Shown: piece after piece, positions 17,022-27,332 of the stretch
How the letters are laid out: the number at the start of each line of letters is the position of its first letter
Numbering within the stretch: the first letter of the stretch is position 1
NCBI GenBank assembly: GCA_031987605.1
Contig: DALZZF010000001.1
Coordinates: forward strand, 496,001 to 560,000
Source of the DNA: JAFAGO01 sp031987605
GTDB lineage: Bacteria > Bacteroidota > Bacteroidia > Flavobacteriales > Weeksellaceae
Reading direction: 5' to 3'
Length of the DNA stretch: 64,000 bases
The notes under the pieces: generated by a model
Told to the model about the DNA's origin: nothing
The model's database searches: none
The model's input: only the letters and a program-made list of their open reading frames with translations
Translations under genes and position numbers: made by a program

Positions 17022-17606
17022 ATGATATATTCGCTTCGGGGTAAAATACAGGAACTCACACCGTCTTATATGGTGATTGAAGTTAATGGTGTGGGATATT
17101 ATGTTGGCATCAGTCTTCAAACTTTTGAAAAACTTTCGCCGGGAAAGGAAGTATTTCTGTATATCCAGCAGATCATCAGAGAAGATGCACATCAACTATA
17201 TGGTTTTTGTACCATCATCGAAAAAGAAATGTTCAATCTGTTAATAAGTGTTAACGGAGTTGGGCCTGTCTCTGCCCTCATTATGTTGTCTTCTTTAAGC
17301 ATTGAAGAAATCAGTTCAGGAATTCTTTCGGGCAATTCCGGAATGCTCCAAAAGGTAAAAGGAATAGGGGCAAAAACAGCCGAAAGAATCATTGTTGATC
17401 TTCGGGATAAAGTCCAAAAATTCGGGGGTTCAGACGAAAAAAAATATACACTTGCAAATACTAAAATAAAAGATGAAGCGTTATCTGCTTTAGAAGTTTT
17501 GGGCATTGGCAGAAAGACCAGTGAGAAAATTGCAGACCGCTTATTGATGCAAAATCCTGAACTTTTAGTAGAGGATTTGGTGAAACAGATTTTAAAAAAT
17601 ATTTAA
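17022..17606 (+). CDS. ruvA: Holliday junction branch migration protein RuvA
   Basis: The 194-residue protein is full length, with an N-terminal OB fold (MIYSLRGKIQELTPSYMVIE), two helix-hairpin-helix motifs (VNGVGPVSALIML near 80 and VKGIGAKTAERII near 113) and the C-terminal domain that contacts RuvB. It binds four-way junctions as a tetramer. ruvB and ruvC are not adjacent. The next gene, sprA, starts four bases after its stop, so these functionally unrelated genes appear co-transcribed. Confidence 0.97.
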   Translation: MIYSLRGKIQELTPSYMVIEVNGVGYYVGISLQTFEKLSPGKEVFLYIQQIIREDAHQLYGFCTIIEKEMFNLLISVNGVGPVSALIMLSSLSIEEISSGILSGNSGMLQKVKGIGAKTAERIIVDLRDKVQKFGGSDEKKYTLANTKIKDEALSALEVLGIGRKTSEKIADRLLMQNPELLVEDLVKQILKNI

Positions 17607-17610
17607 CACT

Positions 17611-20600
17611 TTGACGAGAAATAGACTTTTTCAGTATAAATTTGTATTTATTCTATTATGTTGTTTGACGTTTACTGGAGCTTTTGCTCAGGAAAAACCT
17701 ATGGACAGCATATCCATCCGCCAAGATTTTTCACTCCCCAATCCGGTTCAGTATGAAGCCTACTACGATGTCGGATCAGGGATGTATTATGTGTATCCTA
17801 AAGTGGGCAACTTAATTACAGGCGAGCCGGTTGCCATGACTCCGGAAGAATACCATCAATATGTAATGGCCAATGCGCTGAGCACGTATTACAAAGAAAA
17901 ATCGGACAACAACAGCCTTTCCTATCGGGACGATCAGAGCGAAGCACAAAAGAAAGGACTTTTGCCTGCAATTACCGTTCGGAACAAAATATTCGAATCG
18001 CTTTTCGGCGGAAATAAAATTGAAATTATTCCTCAGGGATACGCTTCATTTGATATTGGGGCACTCTACCAAAAAATTGATAATCCTTTAATTCTTCCGC
18101 AAAACCGAACCAATTTTACCATCAATATCCAACAGCGGATTCAGTTGGGACTTTTGGGGAAAGTCGGTGAAAATCTTCAGTTAAAAGCCAATTATGATAC
18201 CCAAAGTGGTTTTGCTTTTGAGAATCGTATGAATTTGGTTTGGCAGGCAAAAGGAACCTGGAAAGATTTGCAATCCAAAGGTTTAACGGATAAGACAACC
18301 GGAGGCGAAGATAAAATTATCAAAAGGGTAGAATTCGGGAATATAAACATGCCACTTTCCACGAGTTTAATCCGCGGTTCGGAATCTCTTTTTGGTTTAA
18401 AAACCGAATTTCAGCTTGGAAAAACCTACGGTACTGTTGTTTTTTCACAACAGCAGGGCGAAGCCAGAAATATTGTAGCACAAGGTGGCGGAACATTAAA
18501 TCCGTTTAAAGTAAAAGTCACGGAATATGAAGACAATCAGCACTATTATTTAGGACAATATTTCTTCAAAAATTATGATGCTGCGTTGGCTAATTATCCA
18601 CAGATTAATTCTCGGGTAAACATTACCAGAATTGAAGCCTGGGTGCTGGATCAAAGCGCGTCCAATCTTCAGGATCAGAAAAGTATTGTCGGAATCCGAG
18701 ATTTGGGAGAAGGAGCAGCAGGTTATCCAGACAATTCACAGAACGGAATATACCAAAGTGTAGTTAATTTAGGATCTTCATTGCGTGATCCTGCAACAAC
18801 CTATAATGCGATTAATAATGCATCTCTTCCAACATTTAACGGAACGAATGAAGCTTATATTGACGGTGAAAATTATATTTTCAATAGAAAAGCCAGACGT
18901 TTAACCACTTCTGAATATAAATTTAATCCGCAATTGGGGTATATTTCCCTGAATCAGCGTCTGAATAACGATCAGCTTCTTGCGGTATCTTATTCCTATA
19001 CCGTTACCGGAGACAACAAAGTCTATAAAGTTGGGGAATTCTCAGAAGAAAGTCAGGTTTTGATTGTGAAGGTTCTAAAGCCAAATAACACCGTGAAAAC
19101 CACTTCTCCAATGTGGGATTTGATGATGAAAAACATCTATACGCTGAACAATATGGCACTCAGTTCAGAGAATTTTTATTTGAATATCAATTATCGGGAT
19201 CCTTCCAATGGAAAAGTTAATTATCTTCCAAATACGCCGTATCAAGATGTTCCTTTAATCAAGTTAATGAACTGGGATCGACTGAATCAAAATAATGACT
19301 TACAAACCAATGAAAATGGTGGTTCATTTCCTTACGGAGACGGAATTTTCGACTTTGTGAATGGGATTACGGTCGATCAGGAAAATGGTAGAATTATATT
19401 TACCAAAGCACAACCTTTTGGGGCTTATCTTCAGTCGCTCGGGATTGATTCGGAGTATATTTTCTCCAATCTTTATTCCAATTTTAAAGATTCCAATCTT
19501 GTACTTTCGGATAAACTTGCCGAACGCTATACATTGGAAGGACGTTTTCAGGGTTCTCAGGGAAGCGGAATTTCACTTGGAGCAATCAATGTTCCGCAAG
19601 GTTCTGTAAAAGTTACCGCCAATGGTGTACAGCTTACTGAAGGCGTAGATTATACCGTGGATTATATGCTGGGAACAGTAAACATCATCAATGAGGCTGT
19701 AAAACAATCCGGACAGGCCATCAATATTTCACTGGAAAATCAAATGATGTTCAATACCCAGAGAAAACGTTTTATGGGCTTAAACCTTGAACGAAAATTC
19801 AATGACCATTTAACTTTAGGAACAACGATTGTTAATTATTCTGAAACGCCGCTTACTCAAAAAGTAAATTATGGTGCGGAAGCCGTAAATAATACAATGG
19901 CAGGATTCAATCTGATGTATAACAATCAGTTGCCATTTTTAACGAGACTCACCGATAAAATTCCGTTAATTAATACAGAAGCGCCTTCCAATGTGAACTT
20001 TATGGCGGAAGCAGCGTATTTAATTCCCGGAACAAACAGCGGAATCAATGACCAGTCCTATATCGATGATTTCGAGCAGACCACTTCAAAAATTTCCCTG
20101 AAAGAACCTGCGATGTGGAGTTTGGCATCCAAACCCGAAAAGAATCCGGAACCGATTTTTTCTACCTCCGGAAACAATGATAATCTTTCTTACGGAAACG
20201 GCAGAGGTTTGATTTCCTGGTACAATATTGATCCGAGATTTTATGGCGTAGGCGGTAAAGAACCCAACGGAATCAATGCGCAGTCGGTTTCCAACCACAT
20301 GTCCAGAAGAGTGAAAACTTCGGAAATTTATACCAACAGAGATTTTGTTGCCGGAGAACAGGTTTATACCAATACCTTTGATATTACTTATTATCCTCAG
20401 GAAAGAGGCCCTTATAACGTAAATCCAAATTCTGAAACCACACAGGAAAGATGGAGTGGAATTATGCGCCCGATTTCCGTTTCCAACTTCAGTAATTCCA
20501 ATATTGAATATGTTGAATTCTGGATGATGGACCCTTATGCAGACGGTAATGCTTTAGGAAATAACCCGAAATTACTTCTGCAGTTAGGGAACGTTTCAGA

Positions 20601-23600
20601 AGATGTGCTGAAAGACGGAAAACTTCAGTATGAAAATGGATTACCAACCGCATCTACTGCTGCCAATACCACGACTTCAAACTGGGGTGTGCAACCACAA
20701 CAGTTCCCGATTCTCTATGCTTTTTCATCGGAAGGAGATGAAAGAAGACAGCAGGATTTAGGATACGACGGTTTGGATAACGGAGGTGAAGCCGCAAAAT
20801 TTGGATTAGGTTTTGTAAATCCTGTAACCGGAACAGATGATCCTGCGGCAGATGATTTTGTATTCTATCTGTCCGATCAGTTTCAGGGTGAACTGGCTTC
20901 TTCCGTTGCGCAGCGTTACAAATATTTCCGTAATCCGGAAGGCAACTCACAAAGCAATACTTTGGAAGTGGCAACACAAACCCCGGATGCAGAGGATGTG
21001 AACCGGGATTACAACCTGGATCAAACCGAAGATTACAACCAGTATACCATTAATCTTACGCAGACCGATTTGGTACTGGGTAAAAATAATATTGTGGATG
21101 TGAAAGAAGCGCCGGTTCGTTTTGAAAACGGTCAGTCTTCAACGGCAAAATGGTATCTGTTCAGGATTCCGGTAAATACTCCGGATGATTCTTCAATGGG
21201 TGGAGCAGGAGATACTAGTATTCTGAACAATGTGCGTTTTGCGAGAATGTTGTTAACCGGTTTCGATCAGACTTCCACCTTACGTTTCGGATCTTTGGAT
21301 TTGGTGCGTTCTGATTGGAGAACGTATCCAAATAATCTCGCCGGACCGGAAGTTCCTGAAGAAGGAACAGTATTGGAAGAAGATACCGATTTCTTTGTAG
21401 GAAGTGTTAACCTTGAAGAAAATTCATCCAACCAACCGCCATACGTTTTGCCTCCGGGAATTGACCGTCAGGTTTTAAGTGGAAACGCCGGAGCACAAAG
21501 ACAAAATGAGGCATCATTATATATGAGTGCAACGAAATTGCAGCCACAGAAAGCAAAAGCAGTTTTCAAAAATACACAGTTGGATATGCGCCGCTACAAA
21601 AAATTAAAGCTTTTTGTTCATGCAGAAGATGTTTTAAATCCAACCAGTACACAATATGACAAAGAAGCCAAATTCTTCATCCGTTTTGGAAATGATGCTA
21701 CCGATAACTACTATGAATATGAAGCTTCTTTAAAATATACAGCCAGCACTGCAAGATCTCCTCTGGAAATATGGCCAACTGAAAATACAGTGGATCTCGC
21801 CATTCAGAATTTTATAGATGCAAAACAGTTAAGAGATAAAGATGCCATCGATCAAATCAACAAAAGGTATGAATACACCCAGTTTGGCGATGATGATATT
21901 AAAATATATGTAAAAGGAAGGCCAACGCTCGGAAATGTAACCACGATTGTTATCGGGGTTCGGAATACAGGAAATGCAGGGCCTTCGGCTAGAACTACAG
22001 ATGAAATTCCGGGAACAACAAAAAATCTTACGCTTTGGGTGAATGAAATTCGTCTCTCCGAAATCGAAAATGATGCAGGATATGCCGGAAACGCAAGCCT
22101 GAACTTTAATCTCGGAGATTTTGCAACAATTAATGCCAATGCATCTTATTCTTCTGTTGGATTTGGGGGTATTACACAACGTCCTTCAGAGCGTTCTCAG
22201 GCAACCAATTCGGCATTCGGAGTAAATACCAATGTGAATCTGGATAAATTCCTTCCTGAAAAATCAGGCGTGAAAATTCCGGTGACCTATACCTATTCCC
22301 AAACCATTGAAGATCCGAAATACAATCCGATCGACAATGATGTGGAAATGCAAAAAGCATCCAACAAAGACCAACTAAAAAAAGTAGCCAGAACCTACAC
22401 CCAACAGCGAAGTCTTGGAGTGGTCAATATGCGTAAGGAAAGAACCAATATGACCAGAAAAGCAAAATTCTATGATGTTGAAAATATTTCTGTAACCGCC
22501 GTTTATAATGACGATTATTACCGTGATGTATATACCAAAAAGAATTACAGGCAGTATTTGAAAGGATATATAGACTATAACTATACCTTTAAACCTTGGG
22601 TGCTAAAACCATTCAACAAAATTGTGAGTGATACAGCAAAATCCTACAAATATCTACGATTTATAAAAGAAGTTAATTTCAATCCGATACCTACAAGAAT
22701 TTCCTTCCGTACAGAATTGGACAGAAATTATAACGAGCTCCAGTTCCGTAATATTGAAGCCATTCTTACCGGAGCCGATGCTTTGGATTTTGATACCTCT
22801 AAGAACAGAAACTTCTATTTCGGCTGGCAATATGCGTTAGGCTTCAACTTTACCAAATCACTGAAAATGGAAATTAATTCCGCAATGCGTACACTGAACG
22901 ATCAGATTAGTGTGGCGAACATGGGAACGTCTTCTATTTTCCAGGATCCGTTCCGTGCAGGAAGACCGGTTTTATATAATCACAGGGTTCAGCTTAATTA
23001 CAGATTCCCCTTTGAATATTTGCCATATCTCGATTTTATAAACGCAGAATTGGGCTACGGATTTACCTATAACTGGAATGCCAGAAGTACCGCATTAACC
23101 CAATATACCGATCCGGATACCGGACAAGTACAAAGTTTAGGAAGCGTTGGGCAGAATACCAATAATATTGTGGGAACAGGAACAGTGGATATTCCAAAAT
23201 TATTCAGCAAGTTCAAATACTTCCAGAAAATAAATGACAAGATGGCAAAACGCCGTCAGGAAATTGATTCCCTGAACAATGTGTACACCCAGCTTTGGAA
23301 TAAAAAGAACAGCAAGAAAGCCTTTAAGAATTATAAATTCAAAAATAAACTGAATCCGATGCAGAGTGTGGCGTTTGCCCTCACCTCATTCAAGCAACTG
23401 GATGTACAGTTCAATGAAAATAATGGGATCGTGCTTCCAGGTTTATTATCTGCACCAAACTGGTACGGTTACGGTCAAACTTTAGGAGGACCGACTTTTG
23501 GATTCCTGTTAGGTTCTCAGGCGGATATCCGAAGAACAGTCATTGAAAGAGGCTGGATTTCCAACTCTTATTATATGACTGATGCTTATACGCAAATGAA

Positions 23601-24723
23601 GAACCAAAGTCTCACCGCAAATCTTCAGGTGATGCCGATTAATGATTTCAGGATTGATCTGAACTGGATGAGAAATTATACCCGTAACTTTTCTCAGGGT
23701 GGATATAATATCGATGCCATTTCCTCTACTCCGGAATATGATTTCTCATTTGGAAGCGATATTATCACGTATTCCAAAACAGCATGGACATTTAAAACCG
23801 CATTCAAGGATGGTGCAAGTTTGTACAATACTTTGGTGGCAAACGCACAACAGGTTTCCCAGCGCATCGGAACCGGACCGGTGAATCAGGATGGTTACAA
23901 AAGCGGTTATGGACTTTCAAATGCATATGTTTTGATTCCTGCATTTCAGGCAGCATTGCAGGGAAAAACTCCCGAAACACTGGATGAGCCGAAGAAAGCA
24001 GGATTCCCGCTTCCGAACTGGAGAATCACCTATTCAGGTTTGAAGAATCTTCCGATTGTGAATCATTATTTCTCCAAATTTGATATTCTGCATGCCTATA
24101 CTTCCACCTATACAGCTTCCGGAATTCAGTCCAGCATAGATTATTACAATATGATTAACAATGATGAAGCGGCGATTACCGATGCATACGGAAATTTCTA
24201 TAATCCATATACTTTCTCGCAGGTTGGATATGTGGAAACATTCTCTCCGCTTATCGGAGCCGATGTTACCATGAGAAACAATATGCAGTTCAGATTCCAG
24301 TATAACCGCGACCGTTCTTACATTCTCGGTTTGGTTAATCAAACGCTGACGGAAGATACAGGAAATGAATTTATCGTGGGGTTCGGTTATATAATGAAAG
24401 ATCTTCCGATGAAAATCTCTTATAAAGGAAAAACGAAAACCGTAAAAAGTGATCTGAATATTCGTGGAGATTTCTCACTTCGCGACAGCCAGACCAGAAT
24501 TACCAATATCCTTCAGAGCGATTCTCAGGTAACAGGAGGGCAAACCTTGATGAGTGTGAAATTATCCGCAGATTACAGCGTATCTGAAAGTTTGAACCTG
24601 AAAGTATTCTACGATCAGTTGATTACCAAGTATAAAATTTCTACCGCATTTCCGCTCTCGACCATTCGGGCTGGAGTTACGGCAACCTTTACCTTCTCCG
24701 GTTCTGGAGCAGGAGGAAGATAA
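17611..24723 (+). CDS. sprA: T9SS outer-membrane translocon protein SprA (Sov)
   Basis: This giant protein (2370 residues) matches SprA in length and in the sequence style of its many aromatic-alternating beta strands. SprA forms the very large beta-barrel pore through which T9SS cargo crosses the outer membrane; it is also needed for gliding in motile species. Translation seems to start at a TTG at 17611: the signal peptide (MTRNRLFQYKFVFILLCCLTF, then GAFAQ) begins there and no ATG precedes its core. The start lies four bases after the ruvA stop. At least two cargo genes with sorting domains lie in this window. Confidence 0.96.
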   Translation: MTRNRLFQYKFVFILLCCLTFTGAFAQEKPMDSISIRQDFSLPNPVQYEAYYDVGSGMYYVYPKVGNLITGEPVAMTPEEYHQYVMANALSTYYKEKSDNNSLSYRDDQSEAQKKGLLPAITVRNKIFESLFGGNKIEIIPQGYASFDIGALYQKIDNPLILPQNRTNFTINIQQRIQLGLLGKVGENLQLKANYDTQSGFAFENRMNLVWQAKGTWKDLQSKGLTDKTTGGEDKIIKRVEFGNINMPLSTSLIRGSESLFGLKTEFQLGKTYGTVVFSQQQGEARNIVAQGGGTLNPFKVKVTEYEDNQHYYLGQYFFKNYDAALANYPQINSRVNITRIEAWVLDQSASNLQDQKSIVGIRDLGEGAAGYPDNSQNGIYQSVVNLGSSLRDPATTYNAINNASLPTFNGTNEAYIDGENYIFNRKARRLTTSEYKFNPQLGYISLNQRLNNDQLLAVSYSYTVTGDNKVYKVGEFSEESQVLIVKVLKPNNTVKTTSPMWDLMMKNIYTLNNMALSSENFYLNINYRDPSNGKVNYLPNTPYQDVPLIKLMNWDRLNQNNDLQTNENGGSFPYGDGIFDFVNGITVDQENGRIIFTKAQPFGAYLQSLGIDSEYIFSNLYSNFKDSNLVLSDKLAERYTLEGRFQGSQGSGISLGAINVPQGSVKVTANGVQLTEGVDYTVDYMLGTVNIINEAVKQSGQAINISLENQMMFNTQRKRFMGLNLERKFNDHLTLGTTIVNYSETPLTQKVNYGAEAVNNTMAGFNLMYNNQLPFLTRLTDKIPLINTEAPSNVNFMAEAAYLIPGTNSGINDQSYIDDFEQTTSKISLKEPAMWSLASKPEKNPEPIFSTSGNNDNLSYGNGRGLISWYNIDPRFYGVGGKEPNGINAQSVSNHMSRRVKTSEIYTNRDFVAGEQVYTNTFDITYYPQERGPYNVNPNSETTQERWSGIMRPISVSNFSNSNIEYVEFWMMDPYADGNALGNNPKLLLQLGNVSEDVLKDGKLQYENGLPTASTAANTTTSNWGVQPQQFPILYAFSSEGDERRQQDLGYDGLDNGGEAAKFGLGFVNPVTGTDDPAADDFVFYLSDQFQGELASSVAQRYKYFRNPEGNSQSNTLEVATQTPDAEDVNRDYNLDQTEDYNQYTINLTQTDLVLGKNNIVDVKEAPVRFENGQSSTAKWYLFRIPVNTPDDSSMGGAGDTSILNNVRFARMLLTGFDQTSTLRFGSLDLVRSDWRTYPNNLAGPEVPEEGTVLEEDTDFFVGSVNLEENSSNQPPYVLPPGIDRQVLSGNAGAQRQNEASLYMSATKLQPQKAKAVFKNTQLDMRRYKKLKLFVHAEDVLNPTSTQYDKEAKFFIRFGNDATDNYYEYEASLKYTASTARSPLEIWPTENTVDLAIQNFIDAKQLRDKDAIDQINKRYEYTQFGDDDIKIYVKGRPTLGNVTTIVIGVRNTGNAGPSARTTDEIPGTTKNLTLWVNEIRLSEIENDAGYAGNASLNFNLGDFATINANASYSSVGFGGITQRPSERSQATNSAFGVNTNVNLDKFLPEKSGVKIPVTYTYSQTIEDPKYNPIDNDVEMQKASNKDQLKKVARTYTQQRSLGVVNMRKERTNMTRKAKFYDVENISVTAVYNDDYYRDVYTKKNYRQYLKGYIDYNYTFKPWVLKPFNKIVSDTAKSYKYLRFIKEVNFNPIPTRISFRTELDRNYNELQFRNIEAILTGADALDFDTSKNRNFYFGWQYALGFNFTKSLKMEINSAMRTLNDQISVANMGTSSIFQDPFRAGRPVLYNHRVQLNYRFPFEYLPYLDFINAELGYGFTYNWNARSTALTQYTDPDTGQVQSLGSVGQNTNNIVGTGTVDIPKLFSKFKYFQKINDKMAKRRQEIDSLNNVYTQLWNKKNSKKAFKNYKFKNKLNPMQSVAFALTSFKQLDVQFNENNGIVLPGLLSAPNWYGYGQTLGGPTFGFLLGSQADIRRTVIERGWISNSYYMTDAYTQMKNQSLTANLQVMPINDFRIDLNWMRNYTRNFSQGGYNIDAISSTPEYDFSFGSDIITYSKTAWTFKTAFKDGASLYNTLVANAQQVSQRIGTGPVNQDGYKSGYGLSNAYVLIPAFQAALQGKTPETLDEPKKAGFPLPNWRITYSGLKNLPIVNHYFSKFDILHAYTSTYTASGIQSSIDYYNMINNDEAAITDAYGNFYNPYTFSQVGYVETFSPLIGADVTMRNNMQFRFQYNRDRSYILGLVNQTLTEDTGNEFIVGFGYIMKDLPMKISYKGKTKTVKSDLNIRGDFSLRDSQTRITNILQSDSQVTGGQTLMSVKLSADYSVSESLNLKVFYDQLITKYKISTAFPLSTIRAGVTATFTFSGSGAGGR

Positions 24724-24735
24724 AATATTTTGAAG

Positions 24736-24759
24736 CCCGGATTTTTATCCGGGTTTTTT
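24736..24759 (+). terminator. sprA terminator
   Basis: CCCGGAT (24736-24742) and ATCCGGG (24747-24753) form a 7-bp GC-rich stem with a TTTT loop, followed by six T's. Confidence 0.9.
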
Positions 24760-24798
24760 GTTTCTCAATCTTCAACAGAAAATCTAAAGATTATTCCT

Positions 24799-24806
24799 TA
24801 ATTTTG
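24799..24806 (+). promoter_or_regulatory. −7 box for folE
   Basis: TAATTTTG matches the TAnnTTTG consensus 20 bases upstream of the folE ATG. No clear −33 TTTG is seen at the usual distance. Confidence 0.5.
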
Positions 24807-24826
24807 TAAAGTTTTTAAAAAGAATT

Positions 24827-25492
24827 ATGGACAATTTTCTGGATAACGATGATGATGTTTTCACGGGAAAAGAACACACGCCGATTCGTCAGGATGCATT
24901 TCTGCTGAAACCGGAAGAAAAGATCAAGAAAATCGAAGGTCTTTTCTCAGAAATCATGTACACTCTTGGATTGGATATGACGGACGACTCCCTGAAAGAT
25001 TCCCCGAAAAGAGTAGCGAAAATGTATGTAAACGAAATTTTCGGTGGCTTGCTTCCGGAAAACAAACCCGCCATTTCTACCTTTAGCAATAAATACAAAT
25101 ACCGACAAATGTTGGTAGAGAAAGATATTACGGTCTATTCTTTTTGCGAGCACCATTTTCTACCGATTATCGGGAAAGCGCATGTGGCGTATATTTCCAA
25201 CGGAGAAGTGATCGGGCTTTCCAAGATCAACCGTATTGTTGATTATTATGCAAAACGGCCGCAAGTTCAGGAACGTTTAACCATGCAAATTGTGGACGCA
25301 CTGAAAGAAGCCCTCGGAACCAAAGACGTAGCCTGCATTATTGATGCAAAACACCTTTGTGTAAACTGCCGCGGAATTAAAGACACTTCCAGTTCCACCA
25401 TTACTGCAGAATTAAGTGGTATTTTCCGAACCAATCCGATTACCCGGCAGGAATTTCTGCATTATGTGGGAAGCCATGCAAGATTGGATTAA
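24827..25492 (+). CDS. folE: GTP cyclohydrolase I
   Basis: This 221-residue enzyme converts GTP to 7,8-dihydroneopterin triphosphate, the first step of folate and pterin synthesis. The zinc ligands are Cys107 and His110 (in FCEHHFLP) and Cys178 (in HLCVNCRG). The substrate-binding GLSKINRIVDYYAKRPQVQERLT region is intact. It stands alone between the sprA terminator and a repeat-rich spacer. Confidence 0.97.
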   Translation: MDNFLDNDDDVFTGKEHTPIRQDAFLLKPEEKIKKIEGLFSEIMYTLGLDMTDDSLKDSPKRVAKMYVNEIFGGLLPENKPAISTFSNKYKYRQMLVEKDITVYSFCEHHFLPIIGKAHVAYISNGEVIGLSKINRIVDYYAKRPQVQERLTMQIVDALKEALGTKDVACIIDAKHLCVNCRGIKDTSSSTITAELSGIFRTNPITRQEFLHYVGSHARLD

Positions 25493-25812
25493 TTTTGATT
25501 TGGGAATTTGAAAACGAAGTAATTTGAGAATTTGAAAATCGGAGAACCTCGAAGAGGTTCAATATGAATAGCCACGTGTGAAACTCGTGGAAATAGAATC
25601 ATTGAAAATAAAAAATAAACCGCATTTTTTGTCATTGCGAATGTAGTGAAGAGGAATGAAGCAATCCGTGAATTATAGAAACAGATTGCTCTGTCGTTCC
25701 TTCTCGCAATGGCAAATTCACGCAAAAAAATATAAAATGTTTAAAGGCAGATTTGGGAATTTTTATTTGTATGAACCAAGAACTTTAAACTTTAAACCAA
25801 GAACTAAAAAAA
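25493..25812. repeat. spacer filled with dispersed palindromic and simple repeats
   Basis: No gene is visible. From left to right the spacer holds loose AATTTGAAAA-type repeats (25497-25540), a double hairpin unit with GAA loops (arms 25544-25550/25554-25560 and 25572-25579/25583-25590), and a long imperfect inverted repeat whose arms begin GTCATTGCGA at 25631 and end TCGCAATGGC near 25713. An AGAACT/AAACTTTAAA-type simple repeat lies near 25773-25807, directly before cysS. The second and third units look like the short REP-like elements scattered between genes in many bacteria. Confidence 0.65.
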
Positions 25813-27279
25813 ATGAATCTAAAAATATACAATTCCCTTTCTGGAGAAAAAGAAAATTTTAAACCGATTTTAGAAGGCAATGTCGGGATGTATGTTTGCG
25901 GACCAACCGTATACAGTAACGTGCATTTGGGAAATGTGCGTACCTTCATGTCGTTTGATTTTATTTACCGCAGCCTTCGTTTTTTAGGATACAAAGTCCG
26001 TTATGTTCGTAATATTACCGATGCCGGGCATTTAACCGATGATGGAGACGTGAATAACGACCGTTTTGTAAAACAATCCCGTCTCGAAAAGCTGGAACCC
26101 ATGGAAATCGTGCAGAAATATACCGTGGATTTTCATAAAGTTCTGGAAACTTTTAATTTGCTTCCACCCACGATTGAACCAACCGCAACCGGTCATATTC
26201 TGGAGCAGATTGAACTTACACAGAAACTTATTGCCGATGGTTTTGCCTATGAAAGCAATGGTTCGGTTTATTTTGATGTTCAGGAGTACAACCGCAGAGG
26301 TTTGAATTACGGTGAACTTTCCAAAAGAAATATTGATGAACTTTTCGCCAATACCCGGGATTTGGACGGTCAGAACGAAAAGAAAAACCCTCAGGATTTT
26401 GCCCTTTGGAAAAAAGCATCTCCGGCACATATTATGCGTTGGAATTCGCCTTGGGGTGAAGGTTTTCCGGGTTGGCATCTGGAATGTACGGCGATGAGTA
26501 CCAAATATTTAGGTGATAATTTTGATATTCATGGCGGAGGTTTAGATTTGAAATTCCCACATCATGAATGTGAAGTGGCGCAGGGAAAAGCCTGCAACGG
26601 CGTAGAACCTGTAAATTATTGGATGCACGCCAATATGCTTACCATGAACGGACAGCGTATGAGCAAATCTACCGGAAATTATATTCTTCCGATGCAGTTG
26701 GTGAACGGTGAAAACGATTTTTTTGAAAAAGCATTTCATCCTACCGTTGTTCGCTTTTGTTTTATGCAGGCACATTATAGAAGTGTTCTGGATATTTCCA
26801 ATGAAGCCATGATTGCAGCAGAAAAAGGCTATCACCGTTTAATGGATGCGGTAAGCGCACTCAATTCTGAAATCGCAGTTTCCGCTTCGGAATCGAGTTT
26901 TGATGTGGAATCGTGGAAGAACAAATGTTATGAAGCACTGACAGATGATTTCAATTCTCCCGTTTTGATTTCCCATTTATTTGAAGCCGTGAAATTTATT
27001 TTCGCTTTAAAGGAAGGAAAGGAAAGACTTTCAGCAAACGATTTCGAAACCCTCCGAACATTGATGAATCAATGGGTGTATGATGTTCTCGGCCTTCAGA
27101 ATATTGAAGAAAGTAATAATGAAAAACTGGATCAAACGCTTCAGGTTTTAATTGAATTGAGAAATCAGGCGAGAAAAGCGAAAAATTTTGAACTTTCCGA
27201 TCAGATTCGTGATAAACTTCTTGCCGAAGGAATTGAACTGAAAGACGGTCGGGATGGAACTACTTATGTGTTGAATTAA
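25813..27279 (+). CDS. cysS: cysteinyl-tRNA synthetase
   Basis: The 488-residue class I synthetase has Cys29 in CGPTVY, the HIGH-equivalent HLGN at 38-41, WHLECTAMS and HHECE supplying further zinc ligands, and the KMSKS-equivalent MSKS at 283-286. It charges tRNA-Cys with cysteine in the cytoplasm. The start at 25813 is the only one that keeps the usual N-terminus (MNLKIYNSLSGEKE). It is followed by a strong terminator. Confidence 0.97.
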   Translation: MNLKIYNSLSGEKENFKPILEGNVGMYVCGPTVYSNVHLGNVRTFMSFDFIYRSLRFLGYKVRYVRNITDAGHLTDDGDVNNDRFVKQSRLEKLEPMEIVQKYTVDFHKVLETFNLLPPTIEPTATGHILEQIELTQKLIADGFAYESNGSVYFDVQEYNRRGLNYGELSKRNIDELFANTRDLDGQNEKKNPQDFALWKKASPAHIMRWNSPWGEGFPGWHLECTAMSTKYLGDNFDIHGGGLDLKFPHHECEVAQGKACNGVEPVNYWMHANMLTMNGQRMSKSTGNYILPMQLVNGENDFFEKAFHPTVVRFCFMQAHYRSVLDISNEAMIAAEKGYHRLMDAVSALNSEIAVSASESSFDVESWKNKCYEALTDDFNSPVLISHLFEAVKFIFALKEGKERLSANDFETLRTLMNQWVYDVLGLQNIEESNNEKLDQTLQVLIELRNQARKAKNFELSDQIRDKLLAEGIELKDGRDGTTYVLN

Positions 27280-27300
27280 ACACAGCATTATCAATACAGA

Positions 27301-27332
27301 AGCCTTTATGTTTGTTCGTAAAGGCTTTTTTT
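27301..27332 (+). terminator. cysS terminator
   Basis: AGCCTTTA (27301-27308) and TAAAGGCT (27319-27326) form an 8-bp stem with a 10-nt loop followed by a T-run. Confidence 0.88.
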
